Virus record (IMG/VR): IMGVR_UViG_3300031576_000140
Coordinates: 1-41,077 of that record
Strand: one strand, 5' to 3'
DNA: 41,077 bases
Source: a virus
Shown: positions 31,455 to 39,326 of the stretch, piece by piece
How the letters are laid out: every line of letters begins with the position of its first letter
How positions within the stretch are numbered: position 1 is the stretch's first letter
Notes under the pieces: model-generated
The model's input: only the letters and a program-made list of their open reading frames with translations
The model's database searches: none
Told to the model about the DNA's origin: nothing
Made by a program: the position numbers and the translations under genes

Positions 31455-32985
31455 CCGCGATATCAACATTCACTTACGGCTATTCGATAACTTCTCAAGC
31501 GCGGCGGCTCGGATCCAAAACCAAACAATCTCCCTCGCTCAAAACATGGAACACGCCGGGAAGCAGATCCAGCAGTTCGGATCCAAGTTGGCTATCATCG
31601 GCGGCGCGACGACCGGCGCGTTCCTGATCGCGATGAAGAACATCGAGGGGGCTTCCCCCGCGGTGACTCGCACCTTCCGAGAACTCGACAACGTAATGCG
31701 GAACCTCCAACTCTCCGTCGCGGAGTCCGCGCAACCCGCCCTTCAAAAGATCGTCGACCTATTCGCCGGGATCGTGGACGCTTGGAACGAACTCGATCCC
31801 GTCATGCGGGACGCGATCGTTCAATTCACCTTTGTCGCGGGCGCGACGCTCTTGGCCGCGGGCGCGTTCCTCAAGTTGTCCGGCGTCGTGATGTCGATCG
31901 TCGGCAAGATCATCGGCCTCGTCGGTATGCTAACCAAAACGAACCTCGCGATCGCTCTCGTCGTGGGCGCGATTGCCCTGATGATCACTCATTGGGAGAA
32001 GGTCAAGGTCTTTGTTCTCCCGATCGTGACCGCCTTACAGGTCGCCGGGGACGCCGTGGCGATCGCCTATCTTGAATATGGGCGCGCCTTAATTTGGATC
32101 ACCGAAAAAGCGTTGAGGCCGTTTATCAGCGCGGCGTTGGCGATCGTTCCAATCCTCGAACACACCAAAGTTATTTCAAAGGAAACCGCCGACAAGTGGC
32201 GCACGTCGCTCTCCGGGATCTCGGATCACTTCGAGGGCGCGCGCGAGAAGATGGCCGCGCAAGTCGAACTTCTCAAAAAGGATATGGACGACGCGATCAA
32301 GGGCAACGGTCAGACGTGGGCGAAAACTGTTGACCAAGTTGTCACCAACACGAACAAGGTGACGACCGCCTTCACTTCATTTTGGGACAAGATCGTCGAA
32401 AACTCGAAACGCGGCGGGTCGCGCGCGAAGCAAGAAGTTTTGAATTGGGCGTCCTACTCCGAAGGCATTGTCCGGAAACTCGCCGCTTCGATGGAGTCGA
32501 GTCTTGGGAACTTCTTCAACAACGTCCTCAAAGGTCAGGTCAATTCCGCGAAGCAGTTCTTCGTCGAGTTCGGGAACTCCGTCCTGAATATCCTGACGCA
32601 AGCGTTGGCGAAGTTGGTTTTGTTCTACACGATCGGCAAGGCGTTGCAATCCTCGATCGGCTTCAACCCGTTCTCTTTTCACTCCGGCGGCGTCGTGAAG
32701 CGCGCCCACTCCGGCACGTTGGCACAGGACGAGATCCCGATCGTCGCTCAAGAGGGCGAAGGCGTCCTCTCCCGTCAAGGTGTTTCGGCTTTGGGTCGGG
32801 GCAACCTGAACAAACTGAACCGCGGCGAGTCGGTAGGCGGTGGCGGCGGGCAAGCCCCGGTCGTCATTATTCAGGCGTGGGACACAACCGATATTATGCG
32901 GAACTCCAAGACGATCCAAAAGATCATCGCGGACGCTATGAAACAAAACTCGCCCTTGCGTGGAGTGATGAAACAATATGGCTGA
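31441..32985 (+). CDS. Tape measure protein
   Basis: A 514-residue protein that sets tail length. It is long-helical at the start (FSSAAARIQNQTISLAQNM), with hydrophobic segments in the middle (residues about 125-200: FTFVAGATLLAAGAFLKLSG, LAIALVVGAIALMI) and the typical C-terminal FHSGGVVKRAHSG, DEIPIVAQEGEGVLS and RQGVSALG. ATG 31441 chosen; GTG 31432 is an alternative. At about 1.5 angstrom per residue the tail would be short, near 75-80 nm. That estimate uses the general rule for tape measures. Confidence 0.92.
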   Translation: MAINDRDINIHLRLFDNFSSAAARIQNQTISLAQNMEHAGKQIQQFGSKLAIIGGATTGAFLIAMKNIEGASPAVTRTFRELDNVMRNLQLSVAESAQPALQKIVDLFAGIVDAWNELDPVMRDAIVQFTFVAGATLLAAGAFLKLSGVVMSIVGKIIGLVGMLTKTNLAIALVVGAIALMITHWEKVKVFVLPIVTALQVAGDAVAIAYLEYGRALIWITEKALRPFISAALAIVPILEHTKVISKETADKWRTSLSGISDHFEGAREKMAAQVELLKKDMDDAIKGNGQTWAKTVDQVVTNTNKVTTAFTSFWDKIVENSKRGGSRAKQEVLNWASYSEGIVRKLAASMESSLGNFFNNVLKGQVNSAKQFFVEFGNSVLNILTQALAKLVLFYTIGKALQSSIGFNPFSFHSGGVVKRAHSGTLAQDEIPIVAQEGEGVLSRQGVSALGRGNLNKLNRGESVGGGGGQAPVVIIQAWDTTDIMRNSKTIQKIIADAMKQNSPLRGVMKQYG

Positions 32986-33316
32986 TTTTAGTCTTGAACC
33001 CGACTTCTCCGTCATCAAGCGTTCCAACTACGCGACGATCGTGTCCGAGTACGAGAACGGGATCGAGCAACGCCGCCCGCGCCGGACTAACAATATCCGG
33101 GAGTGGACGCTTCAATTCCGCAACCGTCCGGCTTCCGAAGTCGCTACGGTGCAAACTCTTTTCGACACCAACAAAGGCGCGTATTCGTTCTTCACTTGGC
33201 TGAACCCCGTCGACGCCGTGACCTATAACGTCCGGTTCAAAGACGACGTTTTCGAATACCGGAACCACGCTTACGGATTTTATGACTTCGACCTGACGCT
33301 CGTTGAGGTGCTTTAA
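32978..33316 (+). CDS. Minor tail protein, lambda M-like
   Basis: A 112-residue protein. Features such as ATIVSEYENGIEQRRPRRTNNIREWTLQF, FFTWLNP and VRFKDDVFEYRNHAYGFYDFDLTLVEVL match the phage minor tail protein (gpM-type) family: a small beta-sandwich at the tail tip. Order tape measure, M, L, K, J is kept. Overlaps the tape measure gene by 8 bases and the next gene by one. Confidence 0.8.
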   Translation: MADFSLEPDFSVIKRSNYATIVSEYENGIEQRRPRRTNNIREWTLQFRNRPASEVATVQTLFDTNKGAYSFFTWLNPVDAVTYNVRFKDDVFEYRNHAYGFYDFDLTLVEVL

Positions 33317-33927
33317 TGCCTCTCGAAACGGGCGCGGGGTTCATCACAGAAAAAAATAAGCAAGAAAACCGCCCCGTCTTTTTGTACCGGGTGTTCGAAT
33401 ACAACGACTCGGACGATCTTTTTTTAACCTCCCACGACGCCGACGTCACCTTCGACGGTCAGGTCTACACCAAGTTCCCGATCACGCACGAAGCGATCTC
33501 CGACAACACGCAAGGCGAGATTGATCAAGTCAACCTCCGGATCTCGAACGTGTCCCGCGCAATTCAGGCATATCTCGAAGCGAACGATTGGCGCGGCAAG
33601 AAGGTCACGATCACGGCGGTTTTTCTTGACGCTCTCGCGGACGCGGACGACGCGATCGTTCATACCTTCTTCATCGACAACTACACGTCCGACGAAAAGG
33701 ACGTGAACGTCGTTCTCACCACGAAGTTCGACGTCTTGGATATCCAACTCCCGCTCGGCGCGTACAACCGGAATTATTGCCGGTGGAAGTTCAAGTCCTC
33801 GGAGTGCGGGTACGCCGGATCCGAGTCGGTATGCAATAAGACGAAACAGGACTGTCGGGACAACAAGAACAACGTCGTACGGTTCGGCGGCTTCCCTTCG
33901 ATCCCTCAACGGCGGTTATTTACATGA
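33316..33927 (+). CDS. Minor tail protein, lambda L-like, possible iron-sulfur site
   Basis: A 203-residue tail-tip protein. Four cysteines (155, 164, 173, 180) lie in NYCRWKFKSSECGYAG and ESVCNKTKQDC, followed by VVRFGGFPSIP. Lambda gpL binds a [4Fe-4S] cluster through four cysteines in its C-terminal region followed by the same RFGGFP ending, so this is a conservative match in arrangement. The protein links the M ring to the J hub. Confidence 0.82.
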   Translation: MPLETGAGFITEKNKQENRPVFLYRVFEYNDSDDLFLTSHDADVTFDGQVYTKFPITHEAISDNTQGEIDQVNLRISNVSRAIQAYLEANDWRGKKVTITAVFLDALADADDAIVHTFFIDNYTSDEKDVNVVLTTKFDVLDIQLPLGAYNRNYCRWKFKSSECGYAGSESVCNKTKQDCRDNKNNVVRFGGFPSIPQRRLFT

Positions 33928-34334
33928 CGAAGGAAATGATCGTCCGGAAGTATCTCGGCACGCCTTTCAAGAACCACGGGCGCACGATCGAGGAAGGATT
34001 GGATTGCTACGGCCTCGTCGTGGCGATCTACGCCGACCTCGGCGTCCGGCTTTACGACACCGCCGAAACCTACGACTCCAAGTGGGCGTTCAAGAACAAG
34101 AACCTTCTTCTCGAAAACTGTTGGCGGGATTGGAAGGAAGTCAAGGATCCGAAGTTCCTCGACGTTATTTGTTTCGACAACCGCGAAGGAGTTGGCTATC
34201 ACTTGGGCGTGTTGCTCGACGCGCACAACTTCATTCACACGTCGAAGGCCGGGACGGTGGTGGGGCGGTTGAGCGCGTGGAAGGAAAAGACCCGCGGCTT
34301 CTATCGGTATCGGTACGGGGTGAAGCATGATTAG
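33924..34334 (+). CDS. NlpC/P60-like tail-tip peptidase, lambda K-like
   Basis: A 136-residue cysteine peptidase/amidase domain. Cys28 in EGLDCYGLV is the nucleophile; His93 in GYHLGVLL is the catalytic histidine, followed by HNFIHTSKAGTVV. It likely cuts peptidoglycan cross-links during DNA entry. The Mov34-type N-terminal domain found in many K proteins is absent. Overlaps the previous gene by four bases and the J gene by 8. Confidence 0.85.
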   Translation: MTKEMIVRKYLGTPFKNHGRTIEEGLDCYGLVVAIYADLGVRLYDTAETYDSKWAFKNKNLLLENCWRDWKEVKDPKFLDVICFDNREGVGYHLGVLLDAHNFIHTSKAGTVVGRLSAWKEKTRGFYRYRYGVKHD

Positions 34335-37300
34335 AGTCAAATACCTTCCGAGCATTGTCGACGAGCGCGGGCGGATCGAGCGGTACTACCCGTTCGACCG
34401 CCGGACTCGGCTCAAGGATTACCTTCGTTGGTTCAAGAACGACACCGGACTCTCGCTCAAGAATACGAAAATCATCGTTCAGGGCAAGGTCGTCGACGGA
34501 CGCCGCAACGTTGAGTTCCGGAAGCGCGACGAGATCATCATCGCCGCGGACGTAAAAGCACCGATCGCGGCGGCGGCGGTCGCCTTCTTTGCGTCGGCCA
34601 CGGTTCAGGCAATCGTCACGATCGCAACGATCGCGCTAACCGCCTATTCGATTTATCAGGCGGTCACGGCGTCCCGGCAAAAGCAACCGTCCTTCGGAAC
34701 CTTCGGCGTCGACGGGTCGCTCGATCAGTCCTCGCCGACCTACGGTTGGGACGGGATCCAATCGACGCAAGACGTCGGCGTCCCGATCCGGATCCTGTAC
34801 GGCAAGCACCGCGTCGGCGGCAACATCATCAATCAGTTCGTCCGCACCGACGGCGACAAGCAATATTTGAATATCCTTTACGGCATTTGCGAGGGCGAGA
34901 TCGAGTCGATATCAGACCTCGAACTCAATCAGAACCCGGCGGAGAACTTCGACGGGATCACGACCGAATACAAATACGGAACGAACGATCAGACTGTCGT
35001 CGGCGGTTTCGAGGATCAGCACGCGGTCTATCCGCTGAACGCTCACCTAACGCAAAACAACGCCTACGTCTACACGACCGTCGGGACGGATATCGAGGCG
35101 TTCGAGTTGACGCTGACCATGCCTCAAGGGATCTTCGCGATCGACTCAAACGGCGGGGTGAGTTCTTGGGCGGTCGACTACAAGGTCGAGTATCGCGTCC
35201 ACGGCGGCGGCGCGTACACGAACCTCGGCACGACCACGATCTCGGACAAGAGCCGGTCGACGATCAAACGGGTTTACCGGAAGGACGGCCTCACCGCCGG
35301 TCAGTACGATATCCGTGTGACGCGCACGTCCGACGACCCGACCTTGACGCCACAACGGGAAGGCGATCTCTATCTCACCGCCGTCGACGAGATTACGACC
35401 GAGGACTTGGCGTACCCGAACCTCGCGCTTGCGAAGGTCGGCGCGCTTGCGACGGATCAGTTGTCCGGATCCACGCCGAATGCGACGTTCTTGGTCGAGG
35501 GGTTGAAGGTCAGGGTTCCGGACGTCCGGTACTCCGGCGTTGCGATTCCGTGGGAGGATTACTATTGGGATCCGATCGCCGAGGCGTACAAGCGTTTAAT
35601 CGACGGCGCGGCTTGCACTTGGAACGGCTCGTCCTATATCACCGCTTACTCCGCGAACCCGGTGTGGTGTATGCGGGATCTACTGACGTCCTCGCGCTAT
35701 GGCCTCGGAGAATACATCGACTCGACCGTCTTGGACGACGATGAACTCTTGGAAATGGCGCAGTATTGCGACGAGAAGGTCACGGACGGCGCGGGCGGCT
35801 TCGAGAAGCGTTTCCGGCTCGACGTGTCGATTGACTCCCTGTCCTCCGCGATCGACGTCATCACGCAGTTGACGGCCACGTTCCGGGCGTTCGCGTTCTA
35901 CTCCGGCGGCGCGATTCGGCTCAAGATCGACCGGGCGGACACGCCGGTTCAGTTGTTCGGCATGGGCAATATCATCAAGTCGTCGTTCGTTCAGAATTGG
36001 AAGTCGAAGAAGGAGATCCCGAACGTCGTCGAGGTTTTGTTCAACGACGAAAATAAGAACTACGATCAGGAGATCGCGTCGGTCATTGACGAAGCCGCGC
36101 TGACCGCCGGTGAGCAAGTCCGAAAGAAATCCGTCCGGCTCTACTGCACCCGGATCAGTCAGGCGTTGCGCGAGGGCAAGTTCGCGATCAACGTTGCGAA
36201 GAACGTGAACCGGATTGTGACGCTCCGGGCGGGCATTGACGCCGTGACGTGCCGCGCCGGGGACTTGATCTCGGTGTCCCACGATATCCCGCAGATCGGA
36301 TTTTCCGGCCGCGTTGGATCCGGATCGACCACGACACACGTGATCTTGGATCGGGAAGTGACGCTGACCTCCGGACGGACGTACTACCTCCGCGTCCGGT
36401 TCGATGACGACACGATCGAAGAACGCTTGGTCACGACCGGCGACGGGACGTTCTCGGCCTTGACGGTCGGAACCGCCTTCTCGCAAGCACCCGCGGCGTT
36501 CGACGTTTACGCCTTCGGGGAAACGGATATCTTGGTGAAGGACTTCCGGGTCGTTCAGATCAAGCGCGAGAACAACTTCGAAGCCGAGATCACGGCGATT
36601 GAATACGCCGAGGCGATCTACGACACCGACGCGATCGTGCTTCCGGAAACGAACTACTCCGCGCTCTCGCTTGCCACGCCCTACGTGACGAACTTGATCT
36701 TGGCGGAGCGTGACACCCGGCTCTCGGACGGTCGGATCGAGATCGCGATCGACGTGGACTTCCGGAGGCCGGACTTGAACGGCTACTCCGTGAAGGCGTA
36801 CCGCCGCGCGCGGATCTACATTTCAGACGACAGCGGTGCGTCTTGGCAGTTCGCCGGGGACACGACCGGATCCGCCTTCTCGATCGCCAGAGGGTTGATT
36901 AAGGCCGGATCCTACAAGGTCGCGGTCACGGCGGTCGCGGTTGACGGATTGGAAACCCCGATCGCGCTCTCCCCGCAAGAGTCGATCATCGTCTACGGCA
37001 AGCAACTTCTCCCGTCCGACGTTGCCTCGTTCTTGGTCAATCAGGCGCGGGATCAAATCGTGTTCGGTTGGTCGGAGGTCAACGACGAGGACTTGTACGG
37101 CTACGAGATCAGGAAGGGATCGACGTGGGCGTCCGGCGCGGTCGTGGCGACGGGGATCCGGCACACCAACTCGTTCACGATTGAGTCGATCGAGGGCGTG
37201 GATCAATCCTATTGGATCAAGGCGATCGACACGTCCGGCAACTACTCGGAGAACGCCACGGAAGCGGTGCTGACGATCGAAACGATCCCCTTCCAAAACA

Positions 37301-38052
37301 TCATCAACTCGTACGAGGAAGCCCCGGATTGGGCGGGAACGCACGATCACACCGGGATCGAGGAAAGCGGCGGGATCCTGATCATCGACCCGGATCCGTC
37401 GGCGTCCTTCGATACGGTTGGCGGATCCTTCGACACCGACCCGACGCGCCGGTTCTCCGGCGTCCCCGGCTTGGCCGGAACGTACACGACGCCGGTCAGG
37501 GACGTCGGCTATCACGCGCCGCTCGGTATCACGATCGACGCGATCGCGATTGCGGTGGACACGACCGCGGCCTTTGACTCGGATCCGGACGCGACGTTCG
37601 ACTCGGATCCGCTCCGCCGTTTCTCCGGCTACGAGGTCGCGGGCGCGCTCTCGTTCGAGATCCGCACGTCCGACGACAACATCACTTGGTCGGATTGGCG
37701 CGGCTTCCAGACCGGGGATTATAATTGCCGATATTTTCAGTTGAGAATGTCGATCGTGAACTCCGACGTTTCGATCAACCTCGTCGTGCCTTACTTCAAT
37801 TACACGGTCGACCTTCCGGACGTCGACGAGTACGGGACGAGCGGGAACATCGCGGTCGCGGCCTCCGGAGAAACCGTCGTGTTCGATAAAACCTTTCACC
37901 AAACGCCGCATATTGCCGTCACGATCTTGTCGGGCGGCGGGATTTACTACGGCTTGACCGGCGTCGATACGACCGGGTTCACGGTTAAACTCTACAACGC
38001 CGCGGGCGTGGCGCAGACGGGGACTTACACTTTTCACGCCCACGGAATATAA
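34327..38052 (+). CDS. Tail tip host-specificity protein J with fused I-like N-terminus
   Basis: A 1241-residue central tail-tip protein. Residues 1-78 form a small beta-grasp domain (IRVKYLPSIVDERGRIERYY, KDYLRWF, FRKRDEIIIAADV). Residues 80-112 are hydrophobic (PIAAAAVAFFASATVQAIV), as in lambda gpI. From residue 125 it is J: GWDGIQSTQDVGVPIRILYG, KQYLNILYGICEGEIESISD, then PDVRYSG. Residues about 777-985 hold two fibronectin-like domains (NGYSVKAYRRARIYIS, DLYGYEIRKGS, YWIKAIDTSGNYSEN). Near 1029-1103 the motif FD(S/T)DP...RRFSG is repeated. The end is a small beta fibre tip with TYTFHAHGI. Confidence 0.9.
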   Translation: MIRVKYLPSIVDERGRIERYYPFDRRTRLKDYLRWFKNDTGLSLKNTKIIVQGKVVDGRRNVEFRKRDEIIIAADVKAPIAAAAVAFFASATVQAIVTIATIALTAYSIYQAVTASRQKQPSFGTFGVDGSLDQSSPTYGWDGIQSTQDVGVPIRILYGKHRVGGNIINQFVRTDGDKQYLNILYGICEGEIESISDLELNQNPAENFDGITTEYKYGTNDQTVVGGFEDQHAVYPLNAHLTQNNAYVYTTVGTDIEAFELTLTMPQGIFAIDSNGGVSSWAVDYKVEYRVHGGGAYTNLGTTTISDKSRSTIKRVYRKDGLTAGQYDIRVTRTSDDPTLTPQREGDLYLTAVDEITTEDLAYPNLALAKVGALATDQLSGSTPNATFLVEGLKVRVPDVRYSGVAIPWEDYYWDPIAEAYKRLIDGAACTWNGSSYITAYSANPVWCMRDLLTSSRYGLGEYIDSTVLDDDELLEMAQYCDEKVTDGAGGFEKRFRLDVSIDSLSSAIDVITQLTATFRAFAFYSGGAIRLKIDRADTPVQLFGMGNIIKSSFVQNWKSKKEIPNVVEVLFNDENKNYDQEIASVIDEAALTAGEQVRKKSVRLYCTRISQALREGKFAINVAKNVNRIVTLRAGIDAVTCRAGDLISVSHDIPQIGFSGRVGSGSTTTHVILDREVTLTSGRTYYLRVRFDDDTIEERLVTTGDGTFSALTVGTAFSQAPAAFDVYAFGETDILVKDFRVVQIKRENNFEAEITAIEYAEAIYDTDAIVLPETNYSALSLATPYVTNLILAERDTRLSDGRIEIAIDVDFRRPDLNGYSVKAYRRARIYISDDSGASWQFAGDTTGSAFSIARGLIKAGSYKVAVTAVAVDGLETPIALSPQESIIVYGKQLLPSDVASFLVNQARDQIVFGWSEVNDEDLYGYEIRKGSTWASGAVVATGIRHTNSFTIESIEGVDQSYWIKAIDTSGNYSENATEAVLTIETIPFQNIINSYEEAPDWAGTHDHTGIEESGGILIIDPDPSASFDTVGGSFDTDPTRRFSGVPGLAGTYTTPVRDVGYHAPLGITIDAIAIAVDTTAAFDSDPDATFDSDPLRRFSGYEVAGALSFEIRTSDDNITWSDWRGFQTGDYNCRYFQLRMSIVNSDVSINLVVPYFNYTVDLPDVDEYGTSGNIAVAASGETVVFDKTFHQTPHIAVTILSGGGIYYGLTGVDTTGFTVKLYNAAGVAQTGTYTFHAHGI

Positions 38053-38063
38053 AAGGGGGAGTC

Positions 38064-38378
38064 ATGGACGCGATTATCATACCGAGCAAAATTATCATCA
38101 CGATCGGGGAAGATGGCAAAGGGGCGGGCGTTGTGCTTCAATATAAAGCGCGGGTCGATGGCGTGATTGACGCGGGCTTCCGGACGATGGACGTCCGAGC
38201 CGGTATCGACGACGGCCTCTTGGAGAAGATCATCGGAGGCGCGATCGAGCGCGTGACCGCCGGAGAAGGAACCAATTTAGTCAAGCGTCGTGAAACTGAA
38301 ACAGAAGTCAAGGAACGGATCACAAAAAACCTTGAAGCACAAAGCGAAAAAGCGGAGGCGGTGAAAAGTGAAAAATAA
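38064..38378 (+). CDS. Hypothetical protein after J
   Basis: A 104-residue protein: beta-rich start (AIIIPSKIIITIGEDGKGAG), then a charged coiled-coil end (KRRETETEVKERITKNLEAQ). ATG behind AAAGGGGGAGTC. Its 3' end overlaps the next fibre gene by 11 bases. Possibly a fibre-attachment or chaperone protein, by position only. Confidence 0.65.
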   Translation: MDAIIIPSKIIITIGEDGKGAGVVLQYKARVDGVIDAGFRTMDVRAGIDDGLLEKIIGGAIERVTAGEGTNLVKRRETETEVKERITKNLEAQSEKAEAVKSEK

Positions 38379-39309
38379 AATACTCGCGGTCATGGCGATC
38401 GCGCTTTTGGCGTTTCAAGCGCAAGGTTTTTGCGCGTGGGACAAAACCAAACCCACGGACTCGAACCTCTTGTCGACCGCGCCGTCTTTGATCCGCACGA
38501 ATTGGCAAGCGATCGAGGACGGAACCGACTCCGCCCTACTGATTACCAACGCGAAGGTGAGCGCGTCGGCGGCAATCGTCGACACGAAACTCGCGACGAT
38601 CTCAACCGCGGGCAAGGTGTCCGGCGCGGCGTTGACGCTTCTCGGCAACACGCCTTCCGGCGGCGGTCTTTTGCCGATGGCGAACGGCGGCTTGGCTTAC
38701 GGCCTGACCGATCCGAACGCTGACCGGATCCTGTTTTGGGACGACTCCGCCGGTCATTACGACTATCTGACCGCCGGATCCGGCCTCACGATCACCACAA
38801 CCACGATCACGCCCGACACCGCCTCAACCTCACAACCCGGTATCGCCGAAGCCGCCACGGTAGCGGAAACCGAAACCGGAACGGACGCCGCGCGGTACGT
38901 GACGCCGGACTCTTTGGCCGGATCAAACTTGGGCGAGAGGGTCGTTCAATGCGTGGCCTTCGACTTCACGTCGGACGTCACGACCGGGGACGGCGCGTAC
39001 TACTTCGTGATCCCCTCGACCTTGAACGGAATGGATCTCGTCGAGGTCAACGCCCGCGTGATCACCGCCGGGACGACCAACACGACAGACGTTCAGATCG
39101 CCAACGTGACCGACTCCGTGGACATGCTCTCGACCAAGATCACCATCGACTCGACCGAAGTCAGCACGTCGACCGCGGCGACTCCGGCGGTCATCGACAC
39201 GTCAAAAGATGACGTCGTGACAAACGACTTAATCCGGATCGACGTTGACGCGACGAGTACCACGAAGGCGAAGGGACTGATCGTCACGTTGATTTTTAGA
39301 CTTCCGTAA
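38368..39309 (+). CDS. Exported tail-fibre-like protein
   Basis: A 313-residue protein, GTG start. MKNKILAVMAIALLAFQAQG, followed by FCAWDKTKP, reads as a signal peptide. WDKTKPTDSNLLSTAPSLIR followed by NWQAIEDG is a frequent opening of phage fibre proteins. The middle is Thr/Ser/Ala repeats, then a C-terminal beta domain from about residue 190 (VVQCVAFDFTSDVTTGDGAY) with NTTDVQIANVTDSVDML. A fibre or fibre-tip role follows from the sequence and from its place between J and the LamG protein. Confidence 0.75.
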   Translation: MKNKILAVMAIALLAFQAQGFCAWDKTKPTDSNLLSTAPSLIRTNWQAIEDGTDSALLITNAKVSASAAIVDTKLATISTAGKVSGAALTLLGNTPSGGGLLPMANGGLAYGLTDPNADRILFWDDSAGHYDYLTAGSGLTITTTTITPDTASTSQPGIAEAATVAETETGTDAARYVTPDSLAGSNLGERVVQCVAFDFTSDVTTGDGAYYFVIPSTLNGMDLVEVNARVITAGTTNTTDVQIANVTDSVDMLSTKITIDSTEVSTSTAATPAVIDTSKDDVVTNDLIRIDVDATSTTKAKGLIVTLIFRLP

Positions 39310-39326
39310 TTAACGAGGGGGAGAGA

